Shown in pieces: positions 1 through 7,019 of a DNA stretch of 33,930 nt. The notes under the pieces were generated by a model that did no database searches, was not told the origin of the DNA, and worked only from the letters and a program-made list of their open reading frames with translations. The DNA comes from a virus, in IMG/VR virus record IMGVR_UViG_3300046740_000403, positions 1-33,930 of that record; one strand, 5' to 3'. The first letter of the stretch is position 1, and each line of letters begins with the position of its first letter. The position numbers were made by a program, and so were the translations under genes.

Positions 1-184
1 CCTCGGCACGGATTCGATCGCGTTCAAGTGCCGTGTCAGCAAGCCGCATTCGTTCAGCACCAGCTCGGAAAGTCTTCTCGGCCACTCCGAAGGCGATGGC
101 GCACTCGTCCCAGCCTTGGAGCTCGACCTCGAGGTCATCTCGATGTGGTCCATCGCCGCCGCCGCCAGCGGGCTCATCTCGCAT
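1..184 (-). CDS. partial CDS, HTH-like small protein
   Basis: The reading frame opens with ATG at 184 and stays open for 61 codons to the left edge, so the C-terminus is missing. The visible protein has a Gly/Asp-rich N-terminus and then a segment (WDECAIAFGVAEKTFRAGAERMR) that could form a helix-turn-helix. The start overlaps the end of the upstream membrane-protein gene by 11 bases, which suggests the same transcription unit. I do not recognise a family. A DNA-binding or packaging-related role is only a guess. Confidence 0.5.
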   Translation of the reverse strand, partial: MRDEPAGGGGDGPHRDDLEVELQGWDECAIAFGVAEKTFRAGAERMRLADTALERDRIRAE

Positions 185-413
185 CTCCCCCTCGGTCGCC
201 GTGCTCGTTGTCGCTGGGCCGTTGCTTCGCTCGGAGCCCCGTCCCCGCGTTGCCGAATGCCCCCGCTGCAATCCCCGTCGCGAAGGCCAGGGTGTTGGAG
301 AGGACCAACGTTGCCACCTGATCGCCTGAATGCGGGTATTTCAAGATCAGGAAAACCACGCCGAGCACGAGCCCAACGGCGAGCATGAGCGCTGCGACGT
401 GATGCCAGGTCAC
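174..413 (-). CDS. small two-helix membrane protein, possible holin
   Basis: The 79-residue product has two hydrophobic segments (about residues 5-24 and 35-54) separated by a short polar turn, and a charged C-terminal tail rich in Arg and Asp. This is the shape of a class II holin, which permeabilises the inner membrane at lysis. Holins share little sequence, so the call rests on topology and on location behind the tail-fibre genes. The GTG start overlaps the stop of the upstream gene as GTGA, indicating translational coupling. No endolysin is visible in the window, so the lysis role is unproven. Confidence 0.5.
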   Translation of the reverse strand: MTWHHVAALMLAVGLVLGVVFLILKYPHSGDQVATLVLSNTLAFATGIAAGAFGNAGTGLRAKQRPSDNEHGDRGGDAR

Positions 414-661
414 GGCCCCGAAGCCTCCTCGGGCACTGACGCCAGAGGCTTCCCGAGCTCCGGCGGGAGACGGAGGATCGTCCCGTCGACTTCTACGCGG
501 ATCTGCTCCCCCGGGTTCCCATATCGGGCCTGGAGCTGGGCCGAGAACAATCGAGATTCGAGGTCGGCGACCTTCTGGCGAAGCGTGGCGTTCTCACCCT
601 GCACGTTGAGCAGCATCATGGAGACGCGGTCGAGGTCGGAGAGCTTCTCTTGTGCGTTCAT
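410..661 (-). CDS. small coiled-coil protein
   Basis: I chose ATG 661 (protein begins MNAQEKLSDLDRV) because AGGAG lies five bases upstream; the longer in-frame version would run into the SGNH hydrolase gene. The first half of the 83 residues has a heptad-like pattern of Leu, Val and Met (LSDLDRVSMMLLNVQGENA, then LRQKVADLESRL), typical of a parallel coiled coil. The second half is short and beta-like. It sits between the hydrolase and the putative holin. The function is unknown; a structural or lysis accessory role is possible. Confidence 0.65.
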   Translation of the reverse strand: MNAQEKLSDLDRVSMMLLNVQGENATLRQKVADLESRLFSAQLQARYGNPGEQIRVEVDGTILRLPPELGKPLASVPEEASGP

Positions 662-669
662 GGGAACTC

Positions 670-1410
670 CTACAGGGGTACGACGTTGAAGTACGGGAGG
701 GCCCACGTTGCGGTAAGCACCTCACTCGTTGGGACCGTGGGGTGTGGTCCACCGCCCGCATACGGGCCGTTGACTGACCCAGGCTCCGGGGTGTTGTTCT
801 GAGACTCCCAGACGAGCAGCGGATCGCGGAGGTTCAGATAGGTTGCGTTGTACGTGACGGCGAGTCCCTGCTCCATGGTGTTGAAAGCGGCGATTGCCGT
901 GTTGATGGCGTTGACCGCCCACGCCAGCGGGGGACCTGACGACCACTGCTCGCTTCCGTAGGTCAGCAGCGAGACGATCCCGATCTGAACCGTCGAGGAC
1001 CAGGCCCGAATCTGGGTGAGGATCGATGTGTAGTTCGTAGTGCTCGTCCCGAGAGGAACGGAGTTGATCACGTCGTTGATGCCAATGAGCAGGATGATCA
1101 CGTTCGGGTTGTAGTTCGTGATCCTCGTGGCCACGTTCGCGGCAATATCGCTCGTCTGATTCCCGGCCACCCCGCTGTTCGTGTAGATGACCGGGTTTTG
1201 TACAACGACGTTGCGAACGGTAGCCGCGAAGGCTCCGGCCTTCAGCGTCCCTTGGACGCCGGAGATCACCCCGCCGTAGGGACGAGCGGGGATGATGATC
1301 TGCGTGTTGATCTGGTCGACGAGGCCGGTGGAGACTTCCCAGAGGCCATTGGCGGTGATTGAGTCGCCTACCCCGACGACGCGCTCACCGCCGTGAATGA
1401 GGATGGACAC
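670..1410 (-). CDS. SGNH/GDSL-type hydrolase, tail-associated
   Basis: The 246-residue product has the signature blocks of SGNH hydrolases: block I VGVGDSITANG with nucleophile Ser17, block II around NSGVAGNQTSD, block III GINDV (Asn112) and a C-terminal PHP with His223. The usual catalytic Asp three residues before that His is Gly here, which is odd. Such enzymes deacylate polysaccharides, and in phages they often sit on tail fibres to modify host surface glycans. The GTG at 1410 lies four bases after the stop of the upstream fibre-like gene. A longer in-frame start at 1590 would overlap that gene heavily and was rejected. Confidence 0.75.
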   Translation of the reverse strand: MSILIHGGERVVGVGDSITANGLWEVSTGLVDQINTQIIIPARPYGGVISGVQGTLKAGAFAATVRNVVVQNPVIYTNSGVAGNQTSDIAANVATRITNYNPNVIILLIGINDVINSVPLGTSTTNYTSILTQIRAWSSTVQIGIVSLLTYGSEQWSSGPPLAWAVNAINTAIAAFNTMEQGLAVTYNATYLNLRDPLLVWESQNNTPEPGSVNGPYAGGGPHPTVPTSEVLTATWALPYFNVVPL

Positions 1411-1414
1411 GGGA

Positions 1415-2170
1415 TCAAGCGAGGGTGACGCTCTTCCAGGAGGCTCCGAAACGCCCGTACAACTTGAAGTTAGTAGAATCCACAACGAAAGCGATCTTGC
1501 CCGTGCGAACGCTGTCCGGAACGCCCGTTGGTGCGCCAGCGCAGGCCGGCATGTCGAGAAACCCGAACGTTGCGGTGGTGTTGAGAGCATTGTCCTGGCC
1601 GATCTGAACGTCCTTGTTGCTGAACAGGCAGAGGTTCATCGCGCCCGCGCTGGCGTCCGCCGCGGCATAGCCCATCCCGCGAAGGTGATCGGTCCCGAGG
1701 TAATAGAAATACCCCGACCCGATCGTCATCAGTCCGAACTGGTAATCGACCTGCAGGATCGGTGTCGCGTTGGCCACGACGTTGATCGCGCCCAGCGTCC
1801 CGATGCCCACGCCGGGAACAAGGCCAGCGGTGGGGAACGAGATGAACGACAGTCCCGGGTTCGCGCTGGCCCCGGTGGGCACGAGGAATGCCGCGGGCTT
1901 GAACGTGGCCGCCGTGCCTTGGGCGCCGCCGTTCAAGAGCTTGACGTCCCACTGGCTGACCTCGGCCCCCGCCGTGTTCGTGGGGAGGGTCGTGATCACC
2001 TCCAGGGCTGTCACGAGGGTGGCGACGGAGTTGGGGAGCTGGACCAGGGTGTCAGAGCCGAAGCCACCGGCGCCAGCCGAGCCCCAGGTTGATCCGCCGT
2101 TGGACGTGACCTCGAGACCGCCGTTGTTCCAGCGCATCCCGAACTTACCTTGAGAGCCAATGAAGTCCAT
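1415..2170 (-). CDS. tail-fibre-like virion protein
   Basis: The 251-residue product is rich in Gly, Ala, Ser and Thr, with short hydrophobic beta-type segments and no charged helices. It starts MDFIGSQGKFGMRWNNGGLE and ends with a compact module (KIAFVVDSTNFKLYGRFGASW), a kind of sequence often seen at the tips of phage fibres or appendages. Its ATG abuts the upstream stop (TAG then ATG). Together with its neighbours it forms a fibre and hydrolase block. The family is not recognised; assignment is from composition and position. Confidence 0.55.
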   Translation of the reverse strand: MDFIGSQGKFGMRWNNGGLEVTSNGGSTWGSAGAGGFGSDTLVQLPNSVATLVTALEVITTLPTNTAGAEVSQWDVKLLNGGAQGTAATFKPAAFLVPTGASANPGLSFISFPTAGLVPGVGIGTLGAINVVANATPILQVDYQFGLMTIGSGYFYYLGTDHLRGMGYAAADASAGAMNLCLFSNKDVQIGQDNALNTTATFGFLDMPACAGAPTGVPDSVRTGKIAFVVDSTNFKLYGRFGASWKSVTLA

Positions 2171-2569
2171 CTAGGTCTGCCCCCTTCCGTGGAACCAGGC
2201 GTCCAGGACGCCCGTGGAGCTCGTGTTGACGTAGCGGAGGCGCACGTACCGGCACCCGAGCGCCTGGGCCGTGAGCGCCATGAGCTGTGTGCTGCCCGCA
2301 CCGGCTGGATTCGTCAGGGCCGGCGTGAGCGCGGTGCCGGCGAGGGGGACGAAGGTGGCCCCCGAGTTGTTGACGGGGTCGTACTGGTCCGAGCCTTCGA
2401 AAGACAGCGTCCCCGTGGGGGTGCCGGTGATCTTCAACTCGACGCTGGCCGCCAGGTCGACGAAAAGCATGTCGATGACGTTCGACAGGACGATGGCCGT
2501 CCCCGTCATGTTGTTGGCCCCGAGCGAGTTGATGATCCGGGGGTTTGTCGGGACTGGCGATCGGCCCAT
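2171..2569 (-). CDS. small beta-rich virion protein
   Basis: The 132-residue product begins MGRSPVPTNPRIINSLGANN and continues with beta-strand-like segments (VELKITGTPTGTLSFEGSD and RYVRLRYVNTSSTGVL). This reads like a small jelly-roll or fibre-associated domain. It is the first gene of the leftward fibre block. Its ATG is embedded in a copy of the 22-bp start-overlapping motif (2566-2587), and no Shine-Dalgarno sequence precedes it. The gene diverges from the internal virion protein genes starting at 2602. The family is unknown; a structural role is inferred. Confidence 0.6.
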   Translation of the reverse strand: MGRSPVPTNPRIINSLGANNMTGTAIVLSNVIDMLFVDLAASVELKITGTPTGTLSFEGSDQYDPVNNSGATFVPLAGTALTPALTNPAGAGSTQLMALTAQALGCRYVRLRYVNTSSTGVLDAWFHGRGQT

Positions 2570-2605
2570 GACCCTGTCACCGCGATCGGCGTGACCCAGG
2601 CATGA
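2566..2605. promoter_or_regulatory. divergent pair of 22-bp start-overlapping motifs
   Basis: Two motif copies point away from each other and share the same GATC at 2584-2587. The minus copy (2566-2587) reads GATCGCGGTGAC, AGG, GTCATGG and supplies the ATG of the gene ending at 2171. The plus copy (2584-2605) reads GATCGGCGTGAC, CCA, GGCATGA and supplies the ATG at 2602. Only 32 bases separate the two start codons, so any promoters for both genes must lie in or very near this element. Confidence 0.7.
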
Positions 2606-3408
2606 CGGCGATCGCCCCTCCCCCGGACCCCCTAACCGTGGAGCTGGCCGTGGCGGCGGTGGGTATCCGCCCCTTCGTGGCCAAGGAGCTGCGCCGGGTC
2701 TTCGGCTACCACCAGGACCGGGCCCAGGGCATCCCCGCCACCATCGACCGCCAGATATACCGGTTCATCCAGCGGGACGAGCCGGAGCCCACTGCCGAGC
2801 TCCCAGACTTCGACTACGAAGAGGTCGCGGCCCTCCTGGACGCCGAGACCATACCCGCCCATGTCGAGGCCCAGATCGCCGCCTTTGGGGAGTCTGGCGA
2901 CCTCGCCCTGGCCGTCAACCTCCAGGTTCAGCGGATCGTCGCCTACCTGAAACAGAAGCTTCCCAGGAGGGTCCATCAGTCCTTGGCCGGCCCGGAGTAC
3001 ACCCGGCCCCCCGAAACCGACATCGCCCGATTTGCCCGTACCTGGGCCATCGCTTGCGACCCGATGAGCCTTCTTGACGACCTGAACGAGTACGCCGTAT
3101 CACGAGATCAAGTCGGGGCGCTGGGCGACCTCTACCCCAAGATTTACGCCCTGTTCGGCCCCTCGGTTCAGACCCAACTGGCTCGGGCCAAGTCGGTCTC
3201 CCCGTCGTTCCACCTCATGCGGCAAAAGGAGACCCTGCTGCGGGTCCTGACGAAGCAGGAGGCCCCCAACATCGCCCTCGGGAAGGCGGTGCAAGCCATG
3301 TACGCCGAGCAGGCAGCTGCAGCAGCCCCGCAAGCCCCCCCGCCGAACAACAAGAACGCCAAAGGGGCCGACTCTGAAGCCACAGCATCCCAGCGGATCG
3401 ACCAGTAG
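2602..3408 (+). CDS. probable internal virion protein
   Basis: The 268-residue product is mainly alpha-helical, with a Pro/Ala-rich N-terminus and a low-complexity C-terminus (AAAAAPQAPPPNNKN). No known domain is recognised. It is the first of three plus-strand genes that form an island against the general leftward transcription. Podovirus internal or ejection proteins are typically large, helical and Ala-rich, and lie next to nozzle genes, which fits here. The ATG sits inside a 22-bp motif copy and has no Shine-Dalgarno sequence. The stop codon overlaps the next motif copy. Confidence 0.55.
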   Translation: MTAIAPPPDPLTVELAVAAVGIRPFVAKELRRVFGYHQDRAQGIPATIDRQIYRFIQRDEPEPTAELPDFDYEEVAALLDAETIPAHVEAQIAAFGESGDLALAVNLQVQRIVAYLKQKLPRRVHQSLAGPEYTRPPETDIARFARTWAIACDPMSLLDDLNEYAVSRDQVGALGDLYPKIYALFGPSVQTQLARAKSVSPSFHLMRQKETLLRVLTKQEAPNIALGKAVQAMYAEQAAAAAPQAPPPNNKNAKGADSEATASQRIDQ

Positions 3409-3429
3409 ATCGGCGTGACGTAGGCATGG
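3408..3429 (+). promoter_or_regulatory. 22-bp start-overlapping motif (plus copy)
   Basis: The sequence reads GATCGGCGTGAC, GTA, GGCATGG, and its ATG is the start codon at 3426. Its first base is also the last base of the preceding stop codon. It is identical over all 22 bases, and one base beyond, to the minus-strand copy at 8798-8819. No Shine-Dalgarno sequence is present. Confidence 0.7.
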
Positions 3430-5225
3430 CGCACATCGATCCCACCTCGGGAGACTGGGTCGAGGACGACAACGGCCCCCCAATGATGCCCCCTGGGCTC
3501 GGGAGCATCGGCCAGCAGCTCAACGCCCCGGTGGCCCCTCCAAGCCTCCCCCCGGGCCCGCCGATGATCAAGATCGACGAGCCGATCAACATCAGCGCGA
3601 AGCCCGAGCCCCCGCCCATTCCCGGGCCGGCGGCGATCCCCCAGATTCCCGCCGTCGGGCCGATGACTCCGACTCCCCTCGGGCCGGCCCCGGTTCCCGG
3701 CCCCCGCCAGGTGATCACCAAGCAGGAACTTCAGTCACCCGGCGAGGTGGCCGCGCGCCAGGACCGCGCAAATGCCGTAGCCGGTCTCCGGGAGACCGCT
3801 GGGCAACAAGGGGAGGTAAACGCCGCCAAGGCCACAAACGAGGCCACCCAAGCCGATGAGTACCAGAAGCTTCTGGCACAGCAGCAGGAGGCCGCAGCCA
3901 AGGAGAAGGCCGCTTGGGACGCCCGGAAGGCCAAGGACGCGCAGATCGTCGCCCAGGCCCGCGAGGATGGGCTGAAGGACCCCAACGCGGGGGAGAGCTT
4001 CGGGCACAAGTTGCTTTCAGCTCTCGCCATCGGCCTGGGCCAGTATAGCGCGGCGATGACCCACACCGACAACGCCGCGGCCCGCATCTTCGAGGACGCG
4101 CGCAAGGAGGCCCTGGGGCGTCAGCAGGCGAAGATCACGGCAGCCGAGAAGGCGGGCGAGCTCACCCACGAACAGGCCCGGGAGGCGATGTCGGACCTCC
4201 AAGCGAAAGACCTGGGTCAGATCCAAGCCTTCAACGCGCGGTGGAAAGCCGAATCCGCGAAGCTGGGCATCCCCCAGGCCAGGATCGACGCGAACAAGAA
4301 CACCCAGACGCTCGACAAGGCCGAGGCCGAGGCCACGGCGAAGCTGGACCAGGCTGACCGGATCACGGTTCGCGACCTGACCCCGAAGGAGTTGAAGGAA
4401 GGCAAGCCGAAGGGAACAGGCGGCGGTGGCGGGGCGATCTCCGAGCTGGCGCAGATGAAGCAGGACGGGGCCGATCCCGCGGCGATCCAGCGGCGCGCCG
4501 AACAGCTGCACATCAAGCCGAAGGATTACCTCCCCGTCATCAAGGACGTCGAGGCTGGCAACAAGCCCGGCGGTGGCGGGATCGGTAGCGTGCGGCAAAA
4601 TGCCGTCCTTGGGAACCTGGCCGAGGCCGAGAAGGCCGCCAAGGACATCACTCCCGGCGGCGTCTCGATGGACTCGATCCAGAAGCTCCAGACGAACGAA
4701 GAGACGTCGAAGGCCGCGCACCACTCGGCCGAGGGCGGCGTGTTCGGGAACCTCGCCGCTCGAGCTGCGCGGATGACGGGGGCCGCGGCCCGAGGCAGGT
4801 ACGACGGCATCCCGGAGGACCAGCAGAAGAAGATCACGGCAGCCGAGCAAGTGATCACCCACCTCACCGAAATGCAGCAGGGCAAGAACATCGAGACGCT
4901 CGAGCAGTACCGCGATCGGTATTCCCCCTACGTCCCCGGCCTGTCCGAGGCCGAGGTCCGCCGGCGGGAGAAGGCGCTCCCGGGGCTCGTGAAAGAACAG
5001 CGCGCGATTCAGGATCCGGCGGGCGTCGGCCTAAAGCGCCAGAAGGCCGCAGAGGGCCCCGATCCGCGCATTGAGCAGGCCAAGGCGGTGCTGGCCGACC
5101 CGAAGGCGTCCGCGCGCCTCTCCCCCGCGGAGCGGGCGTATCTGCTCAAGGTGACGCGGCCCCAGAAGAAGACGGCCGCGCCCGCCGACAACGGCGGTAA
5201 CCCCCTCGACGACATCACCCTCTGA
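3426..5225 (+). CDS. large helical internal virion protein
   Basis: The 599-residue product has a Pro-rich N-terminal third (repeated PGPP, PPIPGPAAIP, PLGPAPVPGP) followed by long Ala/Glu/Lys-rich helices (KEKAAWDARKAKDAQIVAQA, then ITAAEKAGELTHEQAREA) likely to form coiled coils. There is a Gly-rich hinge (GTGGGGGAIS) near the middle. The C-terminus is NPLDDITL. Size and composition resemble podovirus ejection proteins, which leave the capsid with the DNA to form a conduit across the envelope; this is inference. The stop overlaps the next start as TGATG, so the two are coupled. Confidence 0.6.
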   Translation: MAHIDPTSGDWVEDDNGPPMMPPGLGSIGQQLNAPVAPPSLPPGPPMIKIDEPINISAKPEPPPIPGPAAIPQIPAVGPMTPTPLGPAPVPGPRQVITKQELQSPGEVAARQDRANAVAGLRETAGQQGEVNAAKATNEATQADEYQKLLAQQQEAAAKEKAAWDARKAKDAQIVAQAREDGLKDPNAGESFGHKLLSALAIGLGQYSAAMTHTDNAAARIFEDARKEALGRQQAKITAAEKAGELTHEQAREAMSDLQAKDLGQIQAFNARWKAESAKLGIPQARIDANKNTQTLDKAEAEATAKLDQADRITVRDLTPKELKEGKPKGTGGGGGAISELAQMKQDGADPAAIQRRAEQLHIKPKDYLPVIKDVEAGNKPGGGGIGSVRQNAVLGNLAEAEKAAKDITPGGVSMDSIQKLQTNEETSKAAHHSAEGGVFGNLAARAARMTGAAARGRYDGIPEDQQKKITAAEQVITHLTEMQQGKNIETLEQYRDRYSPYVPGLSEAEVRRREKALPGLVKEQRAIQDPAGVGLKRQKAAEGPDPRIEQAKAVLADPKASARLSPAERAYLLKVTRPQKKTAAPADNGGNPLDDITL

Positions 5226-6697
5226 TGGACCTCGACGAGATCCTGGCCAAGGCCGGCGGGAGCCCCGCCCCCAGGAAGGCCGCGCCCGAAGCGCCGGCAG
5301 GGCCCGATCTCGACGCCATCCTGGCGAAGGCGGGGGGAGCGCCCGCGGCCCCTGCCGCGGCGCCAGTCGCCCCCAGAACCGCGCCACTCGCCCCCGCCAT
5401 CCCCGAGCCGTCGCTGTGGGAATCGGCAAAGGCCGGACTTCGCGACGTAGCCCGGCCCTTCGTGGACCTAGGCAAAGGGGCCCTGGCCGCCAACGATTTC
5501 GCGGCGCGGTCGATGTTCCATCCGGTCGACACCCTCGGGACGCCAGAGAAGCGCGCGGCGGCCCTTAGGGAGGGGATGCGGGGGGTGAATTCGAACATCC
5601 CGTTCGCGAACACCGCCGTCCAGGCGATGGGGGGACCGGCGGCCGAGTCGCCAGAGGATGCCGCGGCAGCGCCTGGCGCGCGCGCCTTCGGTTCGGTGGC
5701 TGGTATCCCCGTCGGCGGCATGGTGGGGAGCGTCGCGGGGAAGGTGGCGGGGCCGTTGGTCGAGAAGGTCGCCGAGGCCAAGGCGGCGCGCGCGGAGCGG
5801 GGGCTGTACAAAGACCTCGGCAAGAACACGGGAAGCGTCGGAAAGGCGAAGCTCGAGAACCTGGGGCCCGAGGCGATCGGCAAGGTGGACCGCGAGTTTG
5901 GGATCAGCAAGGCGTCCGATCCGCGGGCTGCGCTCAAGGCCGCGCAGACCCAAGTTGGAGCAGTCAGGAGCGCCGCGTACGACACGATCAGCAAGGCCGG
6001 CGGGGACGCCGACATGGGCGCGGTAGCGCGTCGCCTCGATGACCTACAGGCGGACTTTGGCCAGCGTGCGGGCACTCGCCCCTTTGCCGAGGACGTGGCG
6101 ACGCTTCGGGGCAGTCTGCTGGAGCGATACGGCGGAACCGGGAAGGTGAGCGTGAAGGCGCTTCAGGACGAGATCAGCGCGATCGACGAGGGCGCTTACG
6201 GCGGGAACTACTCCAATCCCAAGACGGCCGCGATCGTCAAGCGGCGCACAGCGGGGGCACTCCGAGACGTGCTCAACAAGAACCTCGACGCCGTGGCCCA
6301 GCTCGGATCCGAGGAAGCCGATGCGGTGGCGACCGCTCGAGAGGCAAACCAGAAGTTCGGCGTGCTCAAGACCATGGAGCCGATCGTCAAGGCGAAGGCC
6401 GTCAAAGCCACGTTCGCTCCGTCGTTCACCGAGCAGTTTATCAAGGCGCCCGTGAAAACCATGGTGCATGCCGGGGCCGACGTGGCCAAGAACGCCCGCG
6501 AAGCCGCGTCGTCCCTGCCCATCCGCGCAGCCCAGGCAGTCCAGAACGTGGCGCCCACGGCTAACCCCGCCGCCGTGGCCAAGCTGATCCAGGCGTCCCG
6601 CCTCGGAGCCTCGAGGATGCAGCTACAGGCCCAGGCTCAACAAGACGGCGTCCCCGTCGAGATCGCCATGAACATCGCCCAGCAGGCCGGGCGCTAA
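5225..6697 (+). CDS. internal virion protein with N-terminal tandem motif
   Basis: The 490-residue product opens with two copies of a short motif, DLDEILAKAGGSPAP and DLDAILAKAGGAPAA, joined by Ala/Pro linkers. The body is helical and Ala-rich, with a Gly-rich hydrophobic stretch (FGSVAGIPVGGMVGSVAGKVAG) that could insert into a membrane. This mix is common in phage ejection proteins, but no family is certain. Its ATG overlaps the upstream stop. It ends at TAA 6695-6697, directly against the stop of the converging lipoprotein gene, with no terminator between them. Confidence 0.6.
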   Translation: MDLDEILAKAGGSPAPRKAAPEAPAGPDLDAILAKAGGAPAAPAAAPVAPRTAPLAPAIPEPSLWESAKAGLRDVARPFVDLGKGALAANDFAARSMFHPVDTLGTPEKRAAALREGMRGVNSNIPFANTAVQAMGGPAAESPEDAAAAPGARAFGSVAGIPVGGMVGSVAGKVAGPLVEKVAEAKAARAERGLYKDLGKNTGSVGKAKLENLGPEAIGKVDREFGISKASDPRAALKAAQTQVGAVRSAAYDTISKAGGDADMGAVARRLDDLQADFGQRAGTRPFAEDVATLRGSLLERYGGTGKVSVKALQDEISAIDEGAYGGNYSNPKTAAIVKRRTAGALRDVLNKNLDAVAQLGSEEADAVATAREANQKFGVLKTMEPIVKAKAVKATFAPSFTEQFIKAPVKTMVHAGADVAKNAREAASSLPIRAAQAVQNVAPTANPAAVAKLIQASRLGASRMQLQAQAQQDGVPVEIAMNIAQQAGR

Positions 6698-6961
6698 CTA
6701 CTTCGCCAGCGCGGCCTGGAGTTCGCGGTTGCGCTGGTTCATCTGGTCGATGTCGCGCTGATTGTCCGTCCGGCGTTCACTCGCGGCGATGTCCTGCTGC
6801 CAGTCGTGGCGAAGCTTCGTGTCGTGACACCAATCGTACTCGCCTTGCGTCTTGGGGGCTCCGCAGGCCTGCCAGTACCAGGCGTCCCACTCGGCATGTT
6901 CCTGCCGTCGCTGTTGCGCCGCGCATCCCACGAGAACCGCCGCCAGGATGATCCATCGCAT
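6698..6961 (-). CDS. small lipoprotein
   Basis: From ATG 6961 the 87-residue product has a short basic start, a hydrophobic segment and a lipobox (IILAAVLVGC) with the modified Cys at about residue 14. The mature part is Trp- and Gln-rich and ends in a charged helix (DIDQMNQRNRELQAALAK). This predicts an outer-membrane-anchored lipoprotein, which would imply a Gram-negative host. Outer spanins look similar, but no inner-spanin partner is visible. A longer in-frame start is possible because no clear Shine-Dalgarno precedes ATG 6961. Confidence 0.6.
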   Translation of the reverse strand: MRWIILAAVLVGCAAQQRRQEHAEWDAWYWQACGAPKTQGEYDWCHDTKLRHDWQQDIAASERRTDNQRDIDQMNQRNRELQAALAK

Positions 6962-7019
6962 GAGCCAAAGCGTGCGACTGACGCGAACCGTCCGCAATAC
7001 TGGACGTTTGCGCAGCGAG

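Noticed and set aside
399-420. Partial match to the 22-bp motif (CGTGACCTGGCAT) at the start of the holin-like gene
   Set aside because: It lacks GATC and is one base short between GTGAC and GGCAT, and the start codon would be in the wrong place. I regard it as chance.
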